Shown one piece after another: positions 25,968 through 34,023 of a DNA stretch of 64,000 bases. This stretch comes from UBA1413 sp964650525 (GTDB taxonomy: Bacteria; Bacteroidota; Bacteroidia; Bacteroidales; Prolixibacteraceae): assembly GCA_964650525.1 (NCBI GenBank), contig CAZYUA010000024.1:1-64000 (forward strand), given 5' to 3'. The notes beneath the pieces were generated by a model, which did no database searches, was not told the DNA's origin, and was given only the letters and a program-made list of their open reading frames with translations. Numbering within the stretch: the stretch's first letter is position 1; each line of letters opens with the position of its first letter. A program made the position numbers and the translations under genes.

Positions 25968-27440
25968 TTATTTCCAGCCGCCATTGCTGAAGTCAACACC
26001 GGCTGTGCCAGTATTACCGCCGAAGGTATAGTAATCCATCTGCATGACGTCCAGCTGGGACCCCGGGATCGGGAAATGGAGAATGGTTCCCTTTTGCAGG
26101 AGGTTTTCCTTTCTCATCTGGAAGTACTGAATACCCAGTCCGGAAAGCATCAGTTCCACGAATCTCTCATAGTGTACTGCCTGGAGAATTTTTGCCTGGT
26201 CGGCGGGAAGTGCCGGCAATTTACCGCGGGTTACGCGGGCGGAAGCGTTCATGATATCGGCAGCTTCCTGCACCTTGTTGGTTCTTGCGGCAGCTTCTGC
26301 GAGCAGATAGTCGTTTTCAGCCTTGCGGAATTCAGCCATGGGCTCTTTCCAGGTTGTCAGGTATTGATCCAGCCTTTTGTAGCGGTAGGAGGAAAAGTGG
26401 TAATAGCCACGCTCAACTCTGAAGGGGCAGGAGCTCATGTACTGGAAATCCGATTCCAACCGGGCATCGGGAGAGGAGGCCTTCCCGTTGTTAGGAAGAT
26501 CCCCGAAGCTTCCCGTGAGCGGGAAATTGGCCGGCATATTGGGATCCATGAGGTGGATTGTATACATGTCGATGAAGCCCCAGCCTGCATAGACGGAGTA
26601 CGTCTGATACAGGGAGTACCAGATGATGTCGTCGGCCAGGGGGGCAAAATCCTTCTGAATTCCGTTTTTGGCATAGGTATACACCTTGGCCCAGTCGGTG
26701 GCATTGTCGTCGGCTTTGTTCCGGGCGCTGAAAACAAGCAGCCTTGCGGCAAAGGAACTGGCCAGTTGTGCAAGTTCGACATTGTTCCAGGGTTCACCCG
26801 GGAGCCAGTCGGCAGGAAGGACAAAGTTTGCTTTTTTGCTGATGGTGATGGCCTGGTCGAGGCTCTTCACCGCTTCAGCAATCATTTCCTTGTAGGAAGA
26901 GGGTTCCAGGTCGAATGTCAGGTCGGTTTCGTAGGTAACGATAAAGCCCTTGTCGTACAGCAACCCCAGATAGCCAAGGCTCAGCCCGTGCATGAAGTAG
27001 GCCATGGCGCGGACCATGTCGGTGGAGCCGTCTTCCATGGTAACCTTGTTACCCTCGGTCTGTGCCAGTACATCGTTTGCCTGGGAAAGTACGGAGTACA
27101 GGGTGTTGTAGTAGTTCTCCGTAATAACAACGTCGGCATAGGCAGGTGTGTTGTTGAATTCCATGCGGGGTTCATTGCCAAAAACCCTCATGCCGGCATT
27201 TCCGTGCGAACAGGTTCCGGCATCGGATGTTACCCAGAGTCCCAGGCCGGGACCATCGTACTCCTGGGTGATCTGAAACCAGTTATTGAGCATGCCGCCG
27301 GCTACTCCCTTGATATCGGAAGGATTGGAAAAAGCGGTCTTGAAATCCGGGTCGTTCAGGTTCAGAACTTCCAGGTCTTCACAACTGACGAGTGTCAGCG
27401 TTGTAAAGAGAACAATCAGGAAATATTTTGTAGCTTTCAT
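25968..27440 (-). CDS. SusD/RagB-family nutrient-binding lipoprotein
   Basis: SusD proteins form the lid of the outer-membrane SusCD transporter and bind the glycan. The start is ATG 27440, giving MKATKYFLIVLFTTLTLVSC and 490 residues. Typical features are the N-terminal DLEVLNLNDPDF segment, a helical TPR-like scaffold (AMAYFMHGLSLGYLGLLYDKG) and the C-terminal block with RKAENDYLLAEAAARTN and MRKENLLQKGT. It lies 18 bp after susC and 38 bp before the lipoprotein gene. A truncated close paralogue lies at 23180-23860. Confidence 0.92.
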   Translation of the reverse strand: MKATKYFLIVLFTTLTLVSCEDLEVLNLNDPDFKTAFSNPSDIKGVAGGMLNNWFQITQEYDGPGLGLWVTSDAGTCSHGNAGMRVFGNEPRMEFNNTPAYADVVITENYYNTLYSVLSQANDVLAQTEGNKVTMEDGSTDMVRAMAYFMHGLSLGYLGLLYDKGFIVTYETDLTFDLEPSSYKEMIAEAVKSLDQAITISKKANFVLPADWLPGEPWNNVELAQLASSFAARLLVFSARNKADDNATDWAKVYTYAKNGIQKDFAPLADDIIWYSLYQTYSVYAGWGFIDMYTIHLMDPNMPANFPLTGSFGDLPNNGKASSPDARLESDFQYMSSCPFRVERGYYHFSSYRYKRLDQYLTTWKEPMAEFRKAENDYLLAEAAARTNKVQEAADIMNASARVTRGKLPALPADQAKILQAVHYERFVELMLSGLGIQYFQMRKENLLQKGTILHFPIPGSQLDVMQMDYYTFGGNTGTAGVDFSNGGWK

Positions 27441-27458
27441 AGTATTCAAATGTTTTTG

Positions 27459-30400
27459 TTAAAAATTCAGTTCAAGAGAAGCCGAGAATGACCTGAAATT
27501 GGGATATCCCATGAAGTCGTAGGAGAAGATCTGGGTTCCGTTGGTGGTACCCACTTCGGGATCGTATCCTGAATATTTCGTCCAGGTATAAAGGTTCCTT
27601 CCCAGCACCGAAATTTTGGCTCCTTTCAGGAATCCTCCGGTCAGGTTCTGGAATCCTTTGCTTTTCAGGTTGTACGCCAGGGAGACCTCGCGCAGTTTAA
27701 CATAGGTGCCGTCTTCGACCCAGAAATCGTTCTGCTCGTTCACATCGTAAAAGGCCTTGTAATAGGCGATGGTTTTCTTTTCATTTTCAGGTTTTCCGGC
27801 CTGGTCCATCATGCCATGGCGGTCGTCGCGCGTAAGCCACTGGGCTGATTTATTGTAGATATCGCCGCCCTGTTTCCAGTCGAACAGGAAGTATAGCGAC
27901 AGGCCTTTATAACTGAGTGTATTGGCTATGCCCATTTTAAAGTCGGGATTGGCATCACCGATTTTGACAAAGGCCACATTTCCTTTTTCGTCGAGCTGTT
28001 TGATCCCGGCTTCCTTGGCAGTTCCTTCCGTTCCCTTGGCAATGACATAGCCATCGCCGTTGATGGTATAGTCATCGAGGGTTTTGCCCATCACTTCAAC
28101 TTGTTTTCCCAGTTCTTCCATTGAACGCAGCCAGTGGGCGCCATACATCACTCCGAAGGTTTCCCCCTCGCGGATGTAGAAGGCTTTATAGGCTTCCTGC
28201 CCCTGAGGTCCGGTTTGGTATGGAGGAATATTCAGTTCGGTGATTGTGTTCCGGCCTCTGTCGAAGACCACATTGGCTGACCAGTTGAAGTCATCTCCCT
28301 GAATGATCTTGGCATTGAGGGATGCTTCCCAGGTAGTGGTTTCCAGAGTTCCGGCATTTACCCACTGGGTGCTCCATCCGCCGCTGTAGGAAGCCTGGGG
28401 AGCCTGCAGGAACTGGTCTGAAGTGACTCCTTTGGCATAGGTTCCGATGAAGGAGAAACGTTTCAGGAAATCGATGTCAAGCCCGACTTCCCATTCAGCC
28501 GTGCGGGAGGGTTTCAGGAACTTGTTCCCCTTAGCACTCTTCGAGGAGACCCCGTTGCCGACAGACATTACTTCGTACTGGGCGGCAAAGGGAGGACGCT
28601 GCCCGGCCGTTCCGTAGGCTGCTCTCAGTTTAAATTCATCGATACCGGGAATGGTGACGTCTTCAGAAATACGCCATGCGGCCGACACACGATAATAGGG
28701 CTGCCACCGCTCTTCGGAACCGAACAGGGAGGATCCGTCGTACCGGTACATCCCGTCGAAAATGTACCTGTCCTTGTAGTCAAGGTATAAAATCCCGAAA
28801 TAGTTGTAGGCCACCACCTGGTCCTGGTAGGAGGTAAGCGATTTATTTCCCTTGATGGCGTCAAAACTTGGCACCTCTTTCACCCCAAAGTCATATCCGG
28901 TTCCTGAAAAGCTCTGGAACTCCTCGTTCTCGTATAGGGAGCTTAACTTCACCCTGACCAGGAATTCTCCCAGGTTCTTGGAATACATCAGGTTGGCCTG
29001 GGCCCTTTCTGAAAAGAGTTTTGAGCTGTATTTGTAATAGTAACCTTCGGAATAGACCGGTTCGGCGCCTGCCCTCTGGTAGGTGTCGTAAGGTGAAAAG
29101 GTTGTATTCAGGTTGGACATATTCTCAAACGAATACTCAGCCCTGAACTTGAGGTCATGGGTGATGTCCCAGTTGAGGGCATAAGCTCCCAGAAAACGGG
29201 TTCTTTCGAGGTTGTCTTCGATTTTCCACAGGTTGTACAGGGGGTTTTCCTGCTCCGACTGCCAGGGGTTGGGGATAAACTTGTAAGGCTGACCGTCGGG
29301 GTTGGCTGCTTCCAGGTCTACATCGGGTTCGAGCAGCAGGATGTTGAAAAAGACCCCGCCGTTGTATTTGCTGTCACCACCCGGATAGTTCTGGTGTGAT
29401 TTCACAAACAGGTTGCTGGCCGACAGGGAGAGCTTGTTTGAAATCCTGTGGTCGATGTTCATCCTGAAGCTGTTCCGGTTATATCCCTGGGTTTCAAAAA
29501 GGACGCCGCTGTTGGCGTAGTTTTCGAACGAGGCCAGGAAATTGGTGTTTCCGCTGTTGTTCTGGACACTGACGTAATTGGTGTAAAAGTCGTTACCGGT
29601 GAAGAAGGTTTCCTGATGATTCAGCACCCGCCCGTATGGATTGTCCATGTACTGGTCGGGTTTCAGTGACCTGGCGCCTTCAAGCCCTACCGATCCTCCC
29701 TGGTAATTGGCAGGGTAGGTAACGCCGGCGTATTTGGTGTAGTTGTTGACACTCTGCCAGTCGGAAGCCAGTTTATAGCCATGGCTTTCAGAAAGATCGT
29801 ATTCGTTGGATACCTGGTTGACACCATACTCATTCCGGAGGGTTACAGTGGTCTGGCCTTTGGCTGTATCTTTACCCCTCTTGGTGGTGACCACCACCAC
29901 GCCGTTCCCGGCCTGTGATCCGTACAATGCAGAGGCGGAGGCCCCTTTCACAACTTCTATCGATTCGATATCGTCCACGTTGATGTCAGCCATGGTGCCC
30001 TGCATCCTGACCCCATCGACGATGACGAGAGGGTTTTGGCTGCCGGCCAGCTGGGTGGCCCCACGAACCAGAATCGTTGAGCTCATACCGGGTTCCCCAG
30101 TGGAGTTGACAACGGTTACACCCGCCATCTTACCCTGAAGAGCAGATGCTGCTGAAAATGCGGGCACCTCTTTCAACTCTTTCTCACCCACCTTACCAAC
30201 TGAAACTGCCAGTTTTTTACGGGGTGTCTCAGATGCAACCCCGGAAACAACCACTTCGTCAATACCAAATACGTCGTCTTCCAACACCGCATTGACGGTA
30301 GCCAGGTTCCCGATGGGTACATCCTGTGATTTCATCCCGATGAAAGAAAAAGCAAGTACCGTTGCATTGGAGGGTACGTTGAGCTGGAATTTCCCGTTCA

Positions 30401-30569
30401 CATCGGTGACGGTTCCAACGGTAGTCCCCTTCACTACAACGGAAACGCCGGGAAGTGCCGCACCATCGCTGGCCGCGGTCACACTCCCGCTGATGGCCTT
30501 GGTCTGGGCCATGATAGCCTGGAACCCTGTCATAAACAGGATAACCAATAACAGCAGAACTTTTTTCAT
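27459..30569 (-). CDS. SusC/RagA-family TonB-dependent outer membrane transporter
   Basis: The 1036-residue protein is the barrel of the SusCD importer. After the signal (MKKVLLLLVILFMTGFQAIM) comes a carboxypeptidase-regulatory-like domain (about 22-100, ending VFGIDEVVVSG), the plug (about 115-230: ALQGKMAGVTVVNSTGEPG, NPLVIVDGVRM, IEVVKGASASALYGSQAGNG) and a 22-strand barrel ending in YPNFRSFSASLELNF with the terminal phenylalanine typical of BAM substrates. The absence of an added N-terminal signalling domain indicates that it does not talk to an anti-sigma factor. The glycan is not defined, and there are no glycosidases in the operon. Confidence 0.95.
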   Translation of the reverse strand: MKKVLLLLVILFMTGFQAIMAQTKAISGSVTAASDGAALPGVSVVVKGTTVGTVTDVNGKFQLNVPSNATVLAFSFIGMKSQDVPIGNLATVNAVLEDDVFGIDEVVVSGVASETPRKKLAVSVGKVGEKELKEVPAFSAASALQGKMAGVTVVNSTGEPGMSSTILVRGATQLAGSQNPLVIVDGVRMQGTMADINVDDIESIEVVKGASASALYGSQAGNGVVVVTTKRGKDTAKGQTTVTLRNEYGVNQVSNEYDLSESHGYKLASDWQSVNNYTKYAGVTYPANYQGGSVGLEGARSLKPDQYMDNPYGRVLNHQETFFTGNDFYTNYVSVQNNSGNTNFLASFENYANSGVLFETQGYNRNSFRMNIDHRISNKLSLSASNLFVKSHQNYPGGDSKYNGGVFFNILLLEPDVDLEAANPDGQPYKFIPNPWQSEQENPLYNLWKIEDNLERTRFLGAYALNWDITHDLKFRAEYSFENMSNLNTTFSPYDTYQRAGAEPVYSEGYYYKYSSKLFSERAQANLMYSKNLGEFLVRVKLSSLYENEEFQSFSGTGYDFGVKEVPSFDAIKGNKSLTSYQDQVVAYNYFGILYLDYKDRYIFDGMYRYDGSSLFGSEERWQPYYRVSAAWRISEDVTIPGIDEFKLRAAYGTAGQRPPFAAQYEVMSVGNGVSSKSAKGNKFLKPSRTAEWEVGLDIDFLKRFSFIGTYAKGVTSDQFLQAPQASYSGGWSTQWVNAGTLETTTWEASLNAKIIQGDDFNWSANVVFDRGRNTITELNIPPYQTGPQGQEAYKAFYIREGETFGVMYGAHWLRSMEELGKQVEVMGKTLDDYTINGDGYVIAKGTEGTAKEAGIKQLDEKGNVAFVKIGDANPDFKMGIANTLSYKGLSLYFLFDWKQGGDIYNKSAQWLTRDDRHGMMDQAGKPENEKKTIAYYKAFYDVNEQNDFWVEDGTYVKLREVSLAYNLKSKGFQNLTGGFLKGAKISVLGRNLYTWTKYSGYDPEVGTTNGTQIFSYDFMGYPNFRSFSASLELNF

Positions 30570-30759
30570 AAAAAAAAATTTAAGTTAATAATGAAAAAAT
30601 GTTTGTTAAAGTTCATCAGTACAATTGCCAATGCAAGTCCATTCCAAGGCTTGCACCACCGGGTTCCGCATCCCCGTAAATCCCAACTTGTATCTGTTTT
30701 CTGTTTGAATCCGTGTCAATTTCTCCTATGTGAGCCTGAATACTTCAGATTCGGAAAAG

Positions 30760-30767
30760 CAAAAGTA
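30760..30767 (-). promoter_or_regulatory. Candidate -7 box for the Sus operon
   Basis: On the minus strand TACTTTTG fits TAnnTTTG about 190 bp upstream of susC, implying a long leader. The -33 element is unconvincing. The whole gap 30570-30940 is AT-rich and shows no gene or recognisable riboswitch. Confidence 0.4.
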
Positions 30768-30940
30768 AAAAAAGAATCATCAACCTTGTCTTTTTCGGTT
30801 TACAATTTTGATACATAAATTAAGAATTTTTAACAAAACGTCAGCCTCCTGCATTGCATTAATAGGATATATAGATGTTAATCAGTGATATACGATTGGG
30901 ATCTGACTGCAGTGACAGATGTAAAAAAAAAGGAATCGTA

Positions 30941-31684
30941 TTATCCCCTGAGAGCCGGAAAAGTCCCTTTGATCACAATTGCGGCCAGTTCAGTGAGGTT
31001 TCTTATCCGGTAGGTAGTGATGCCGGACCTGGCAGCAGGGGGTGGTTTCATGTCGGCAGGGTCGGATTTATCTGCCTCAGGCTGGAAGTAGACCTGGTCG
31101 ATGCCCGCCTTCATGGCCCCGGCAATGTCAACTTCCCATGAGTCGCCAATCATCAGGCTCTCCCTTTTTCGGGCATTGCAAGTTTTCAGGGCGTGGAGAT
31201 AAATACCGGGAGAAGGTTTGGAAATTCCGATTTCCTCCGAGACAAAAACATGCTGGAAGTAGGGTGCCAGTCCGCTGGTAGCCAGTTTTTTGTATTGCAC
31301 TTCCCTGAATCCGTTGGTGATAATGTGCATCCGGGAATAACGGGAAAGGGTATCCAGTATTCCGGGGACCCCTTTGCATAAGCCGGTCTGTAACGGCATG
31401 CGGGCGAGGTATTCGTTGTTGAATGTCATTCCGTCCATGCCGGTAATTCCCGTTTCGCTGAAGGTCTTTTCAAACCGCAGGCGCAAAAGATCCTGTTTAG
31501 TGATCCCGTTGTTCCGGTAAAGCTCCCATAACAGGTCGTTATGGTGGTTATAGGCTTTCAGGAACGGCCCGATCAGGGAGAGATCGAGGCTGAAGTACAG
31601 GAAGGTTTCCCGGAGTGCAAGGGCGGAATTATTGGTGAAATCCCACAGGGTATTGTCGAGATCAAAAAAGAGGTGCCGGTACAT
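30941..31684 (-). CDS. yjjG: YjjG-family noncanonical pyrimidine nucleotidase
   Basis: A HAD-superfamily phosphatase of 247 residues. All four motifs are present: I FFDLDNTLWDF (two catalytic Asp), II MHIITNG, III SKPSPGIYLHA with the Lys, and IV LMIGDSWEVDIAGAMKAG. The WDF after motif I and the helical cap are typical of YjjG nucleotidases, which dephosphorylate dUMP, dTMP and damaged pyrimidine nucleotides. The ATG at 31684 (MYRHLFFDLDNTLW) is the standard start. It is downstream of, and on the same strand as, rsmI with a 94-bp gap. Confidence 0.9.
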   Translation of the reverse strand: MYRHLFFDLDNTLWDFTNNSALALRETFLYFSLDLSLIGPFLKAYNHHNDLLWELYRNNGITKQDLLRLRFEKTFSETGITGMDGMTFNNEYLARMPLQTGLCKGVPGILDTLSRYSRMHIITNGFREVQYKKLATSGLAPYFQHVFVSEEIGISKPSPGIYLHALKTCNARKRESLMIGDSWEVDIAGAMKAGIDQVYFQPEADKSDPADMKPPPAARSGITTYRIRNLTELAAIVIKGTFPALRG

Positions 31685-31778
31685 GGAATGACAGAAGATC
31701 AGAATGTTAGAATATCAGAATCCTGGAAAAATGAGTCATGGATGTTCAGGTTGTGATTGCACCTGGTGTTCTTGAGCC

Positions 31779-32465
31779 TTATTCTTTTTTGCATCCTTCG
31801 ACAACCACCACAATCTCCCCTTTTGGAGCGGTCGTTGTGAAGTGAGCCAAAACTTCCAAAACTGTTCCGCGGACATTCTCTTCAAACATTTTACTCAGTT
31901 CACGGCTGACACTGCATTTTCGCTCCGGACCCAATAATTCTCCCAGTTCCTGAAGCAATCTGACAAGCCGGAAAGGTGATTCGTAGAATACCATGGTTCG
32001 TTTTTCTGCTGAAAGTTCCTGTAGTCGTTTTTGCCGGCCTTTTTTCTGCGGGAGAAAACCCTCGAAGACAAACCTGTCGCTGGGGAAACCCGAGTTGACC
32101 AGTGCGGGAATCAGGGCAGTGGCTCCCGGCAGGCACTCCACCGGAACGCCCTGTTCGAGGCAGGTGCGAACCAGCAGGAACCCGGGGTCGGAAATCCCCG
32201 GGGTGCCGGCATCAGAAATCAGGGCTACATCCAGCCCTGAAAGAATTTTCCCGGCAATCATGCCCACTGTCGCATGTTCGTTAAATTTATGGTGCGACTG
32301 CAGTTTGTTCCGTATCTGGTAGTGATCGAGTAACCGGGAAGACAGCCGCGTATCTTCAGCCAGGATAAGCCCGGCCTCCCCCAGGATTCTGACAGCCCTG
32401 TACGTCATGTCTTCCAGGTTCCCGATGGGGGTAGGGACAAGGTATAATTTGCCGCTCCGGGTCAT
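31779..32465 (-). CDS. rsmI: 16S rRNA (cytidine1402-2'-O)-methyltransferase
   Basis: RsmI methylates C1402 of 16S rRNA on the ribose 2'-OH. The 228-residue product shows the tetrapyrrole-methylase fold: KLYLVPTPIGNLEDMTYRAV at the N-terminus, AEDTRLSSRLLDHY, ISDAGTPGISDPGFLLV and FEGFLPQKKGRQKRL. Start ATG 32465. The gene is 9 bp after the 32475-33275 gene and they are probably cotranscribed. Confidence 0.96.
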   Translation of the reverse strand: MTRSGKLYLVPTPIGNLEDMTYRAVRILGEAGLILAEDTRLSSRLLDHYQIRNKLQSHHKFNEHATVGMIAGKILSGLDVALISDAGTPGISDPGFLLVRTCLEQGVPVECLPGATALIPALVNSGFPSDRFVFEGFLPQKKGRQKRLQELSAEKRTMVFYESPFRLVRLLQELGELLGPERKCSVSRELSKMFEENVRGTVLEVLAHFTTTAPKGEIVVVVEGCKKE

Positions 32466-32474
32466 TTCATTCCT

Positions 32475-33275
32475 TTATAGAAACCGCCTGCGGACCAGGT
32501 CTATGAACCTCAGACTGGTCTCATTTTTTTTCCATTTGTAATGATCCCGGAGGTAGGTGGCTGCCTCCTGGATGGTTCCCATGGCGTCGATATGGGCGAT
32601 GGTTTCATTCAGCTTTTCCATATTCCCCTCAAAAAGTTCCCTGCAATAAAGATAGCGGTCGTTGGTGCGGATAGCATCGGCAAGGCTGGGAAGTGCCATT
32701 CCGGAAAAGCGGGAATCTACCGTTCCTTTTTCCAGTAATAAATCGTTCAGCGATTTTCCGGCTACAAACTTTTCGCCCAGAACCTGTTTATCATGAGAAG
32801 AGGGTTCTGTTTCCCCGAGAGCCAAATCAACCGGAGGTAAAAAAGTGCTGGGTTCTGTTTCCGTCGTACTGTGTTCTGTGGTAGTCTCCGTCTTTCCGGT
32901 TTCCGGCGCGATGACGGGAGCACCGGTTTCCACTGCCTTTTCAGGATGCCATTCGCTTTTTATAAGGCTGACCTCTTCCGGTTCAGGCGGGGACTGACCA
33001 AACGGAATCTGAATATCGGCAGCCTGTGGTTGCCGTGGTGCAGGGGCCGGCGGCTCCTGCCGGCGGGTCGCTCTTTCCTCTTCCGGTTTTTCCCCGGAAG
33101 AAAAACCCGTTTCCCCAGCCACCACCCCGAGCAAGTGCCGGATTCCTGACACCCTCGTCAGCAGGAATTCAACATCCAGCGGGTCAACGAATTTCATTCC
33201 CCTTATGTCAAGGACCAGCTGCTCCAGTTCCACAACATCGCGCAATAAAATATGCATCAGTTTCTTATTTTCCAT
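32475..33275 (-). CDS. Conserved Bacteroidota protein of unknown function with a disordered centre
   Basis: A 266-residue soluble protein with three parts: an N-terminal helical/charged segment (1-55, HILLRDVVELEQLVLDIRG), a long low-complexity proline/glutamate/threonine linker (about 60-165) and a conserved C-terminal helical domain (about 165-266) including SLADAIRTNDRYLYCRELFEGN and ATYLRDHYKWKKNETSLRFI. Proteins with this C-terminal motif accompany rsmI and tdk in many Bacteroidales genomes as far as I recall, but no function is established. It is divergent from tdk and co-directional with rsmI. Confidence 0.8.
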   Translation of the reverse strand: MENKKLMHILLRDVVELEQLVLDIRGMKFVDPLDVEFLLTRVSGIRHLLGVVAGETGFSSGEKPEEERATRRQEPPAPAPRQPQAADIQIPFGQSPPEPEEVSLIKSEWHPEKAVETGAPVIAPETGKTETTTEHSTTETEPSTFLPPVDLALGETEPSSHDKQVLGEKFVAGKSLNDLLLEKGTVDSRFSGMALPSLADAIRTNDRYLYCRELFEGNMEKLNETIAHIDAMGTIQEAATYLRDHYKWKKNETSLRFIDLVRRRFL

Positions 33276-33372
33276 CTGTCCTGATTTTTCGGAATCTTAC
33301 TTTTCCGAAGATTAATTTTACCAGTCTCCTGTTTTAAATCGAAAAAAGCGAAAAGATCCTTTTCCGGTTTTC

Positions 33373-33380
33373 TACCTTTG
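33373..33380 (+). promoter_or_regulatory. Candidate -7 box for tdk-murF-alr
   Basis: TACCTTTG fits TAnnTTTG and lies 62 bp before the tdk start. A second near-match, TTACTTTG, follows at 33383. Confidence 0.4.
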
Positions 33381-33441
33381 TGTTACTTTGTATATCGTTT
33401 TAGGAAGCCCAAAATTATAAAATTCTGACCGGATTACTATC

Positions 33442-34023
33442 ATGTTTGTAGAAAGAGACTTGAACAGCGTGAAAAGGAAAGGACTTATCGAGGTAATAAC
33501 GGGGTCCATGTTTTCAGGGAAAACCGAGGAGCTGATCCGTCGCCTGAAGCGGGCCAGGATTGCCCGGCAGAAAACGGAGATTTTCAAACCTGCCATTGAT
33601 GTCCGTTATTCCGAAGTGGATGTGGTGTCGCACGATGAGCATTCCATTCACTCCACGCCCGTGGAGAATTCTTCGAACATTCTCCTATTGTCGGCCGATG
33701 TGGATGTGGTAGGCATTGATGAGGCGCAATTTTTTGACAAACATCTGGTAGATGTGGTCGTCGAGCTGGCCAACCGGGGAATCCGGGTTATTGTTGCCGG
33801 ACTGGATATGGATTTCCGGGGAGAGCCTTTTGGTCCGATCCCGGCCATGATGGCTGTAGCTGACTATGTCACCAAGGTCCATGCCGTCTGTGTCCGATGC
33901 GGGGATATTGCCTTGTTTTCCTACCGCCTGTCCAACAAGTCACAGGTTGTGCTGCTGGGAGAGAAGGATATCTACGAACCGCTTTGCCGGAGTTGCTATA
34001 TCCATGCCAATACCGGGAAATGA
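33442..34023 (+). CDS. tdk: Thymidine kinase
   Basis: Tdk phosphorylates thymidine in the salvage pathway. The 193-residue type II enzyme has the P-loop MFSGKTEELIRR, the DVVGIDEAQFF motif with the catalytic region, VAGLDMDFRGEPF, and a zinc lasso with CVRCG and LCRSCY. The ATG at 33442 gives the usual short N-terminal extension. Its stop codon overlaps the start of the next gene by four bases (ATGA at 34020-34023), so the two genes are likely translationally coupled. Confidence 0.96.
   Translation: MFVERDLNSVKRKGLIEVITGSMFSGKTEELIRRLKRARIARQKTEIFKPAIDVRYSEVDVVSHDEHSIHSTPVENSSNILLLSADVDVVGIDEAQFFDKHLVDVVVELANRGIRVIVAGLDMDFRGEPFGPIPAMMAVADYVTKVHAVCVRCGDIALFSYRLSNKSQVVLLGEKDIYEPLCRSCYIHANTGK

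Noticed and set aside
25935..27491. Long plus-strand ORF of 518 residues opposite susD
   Set aside because: It is a shadow of the real susD and lipoprotein genes; the protein has no motif and the minus-strand homology is clear.
33897..34019. Longer N-terminus for MurF-Alr
   Set aside because: The extension overlaps tdk in another frame and has no homology; ATGA coupling at 34020 is normal.
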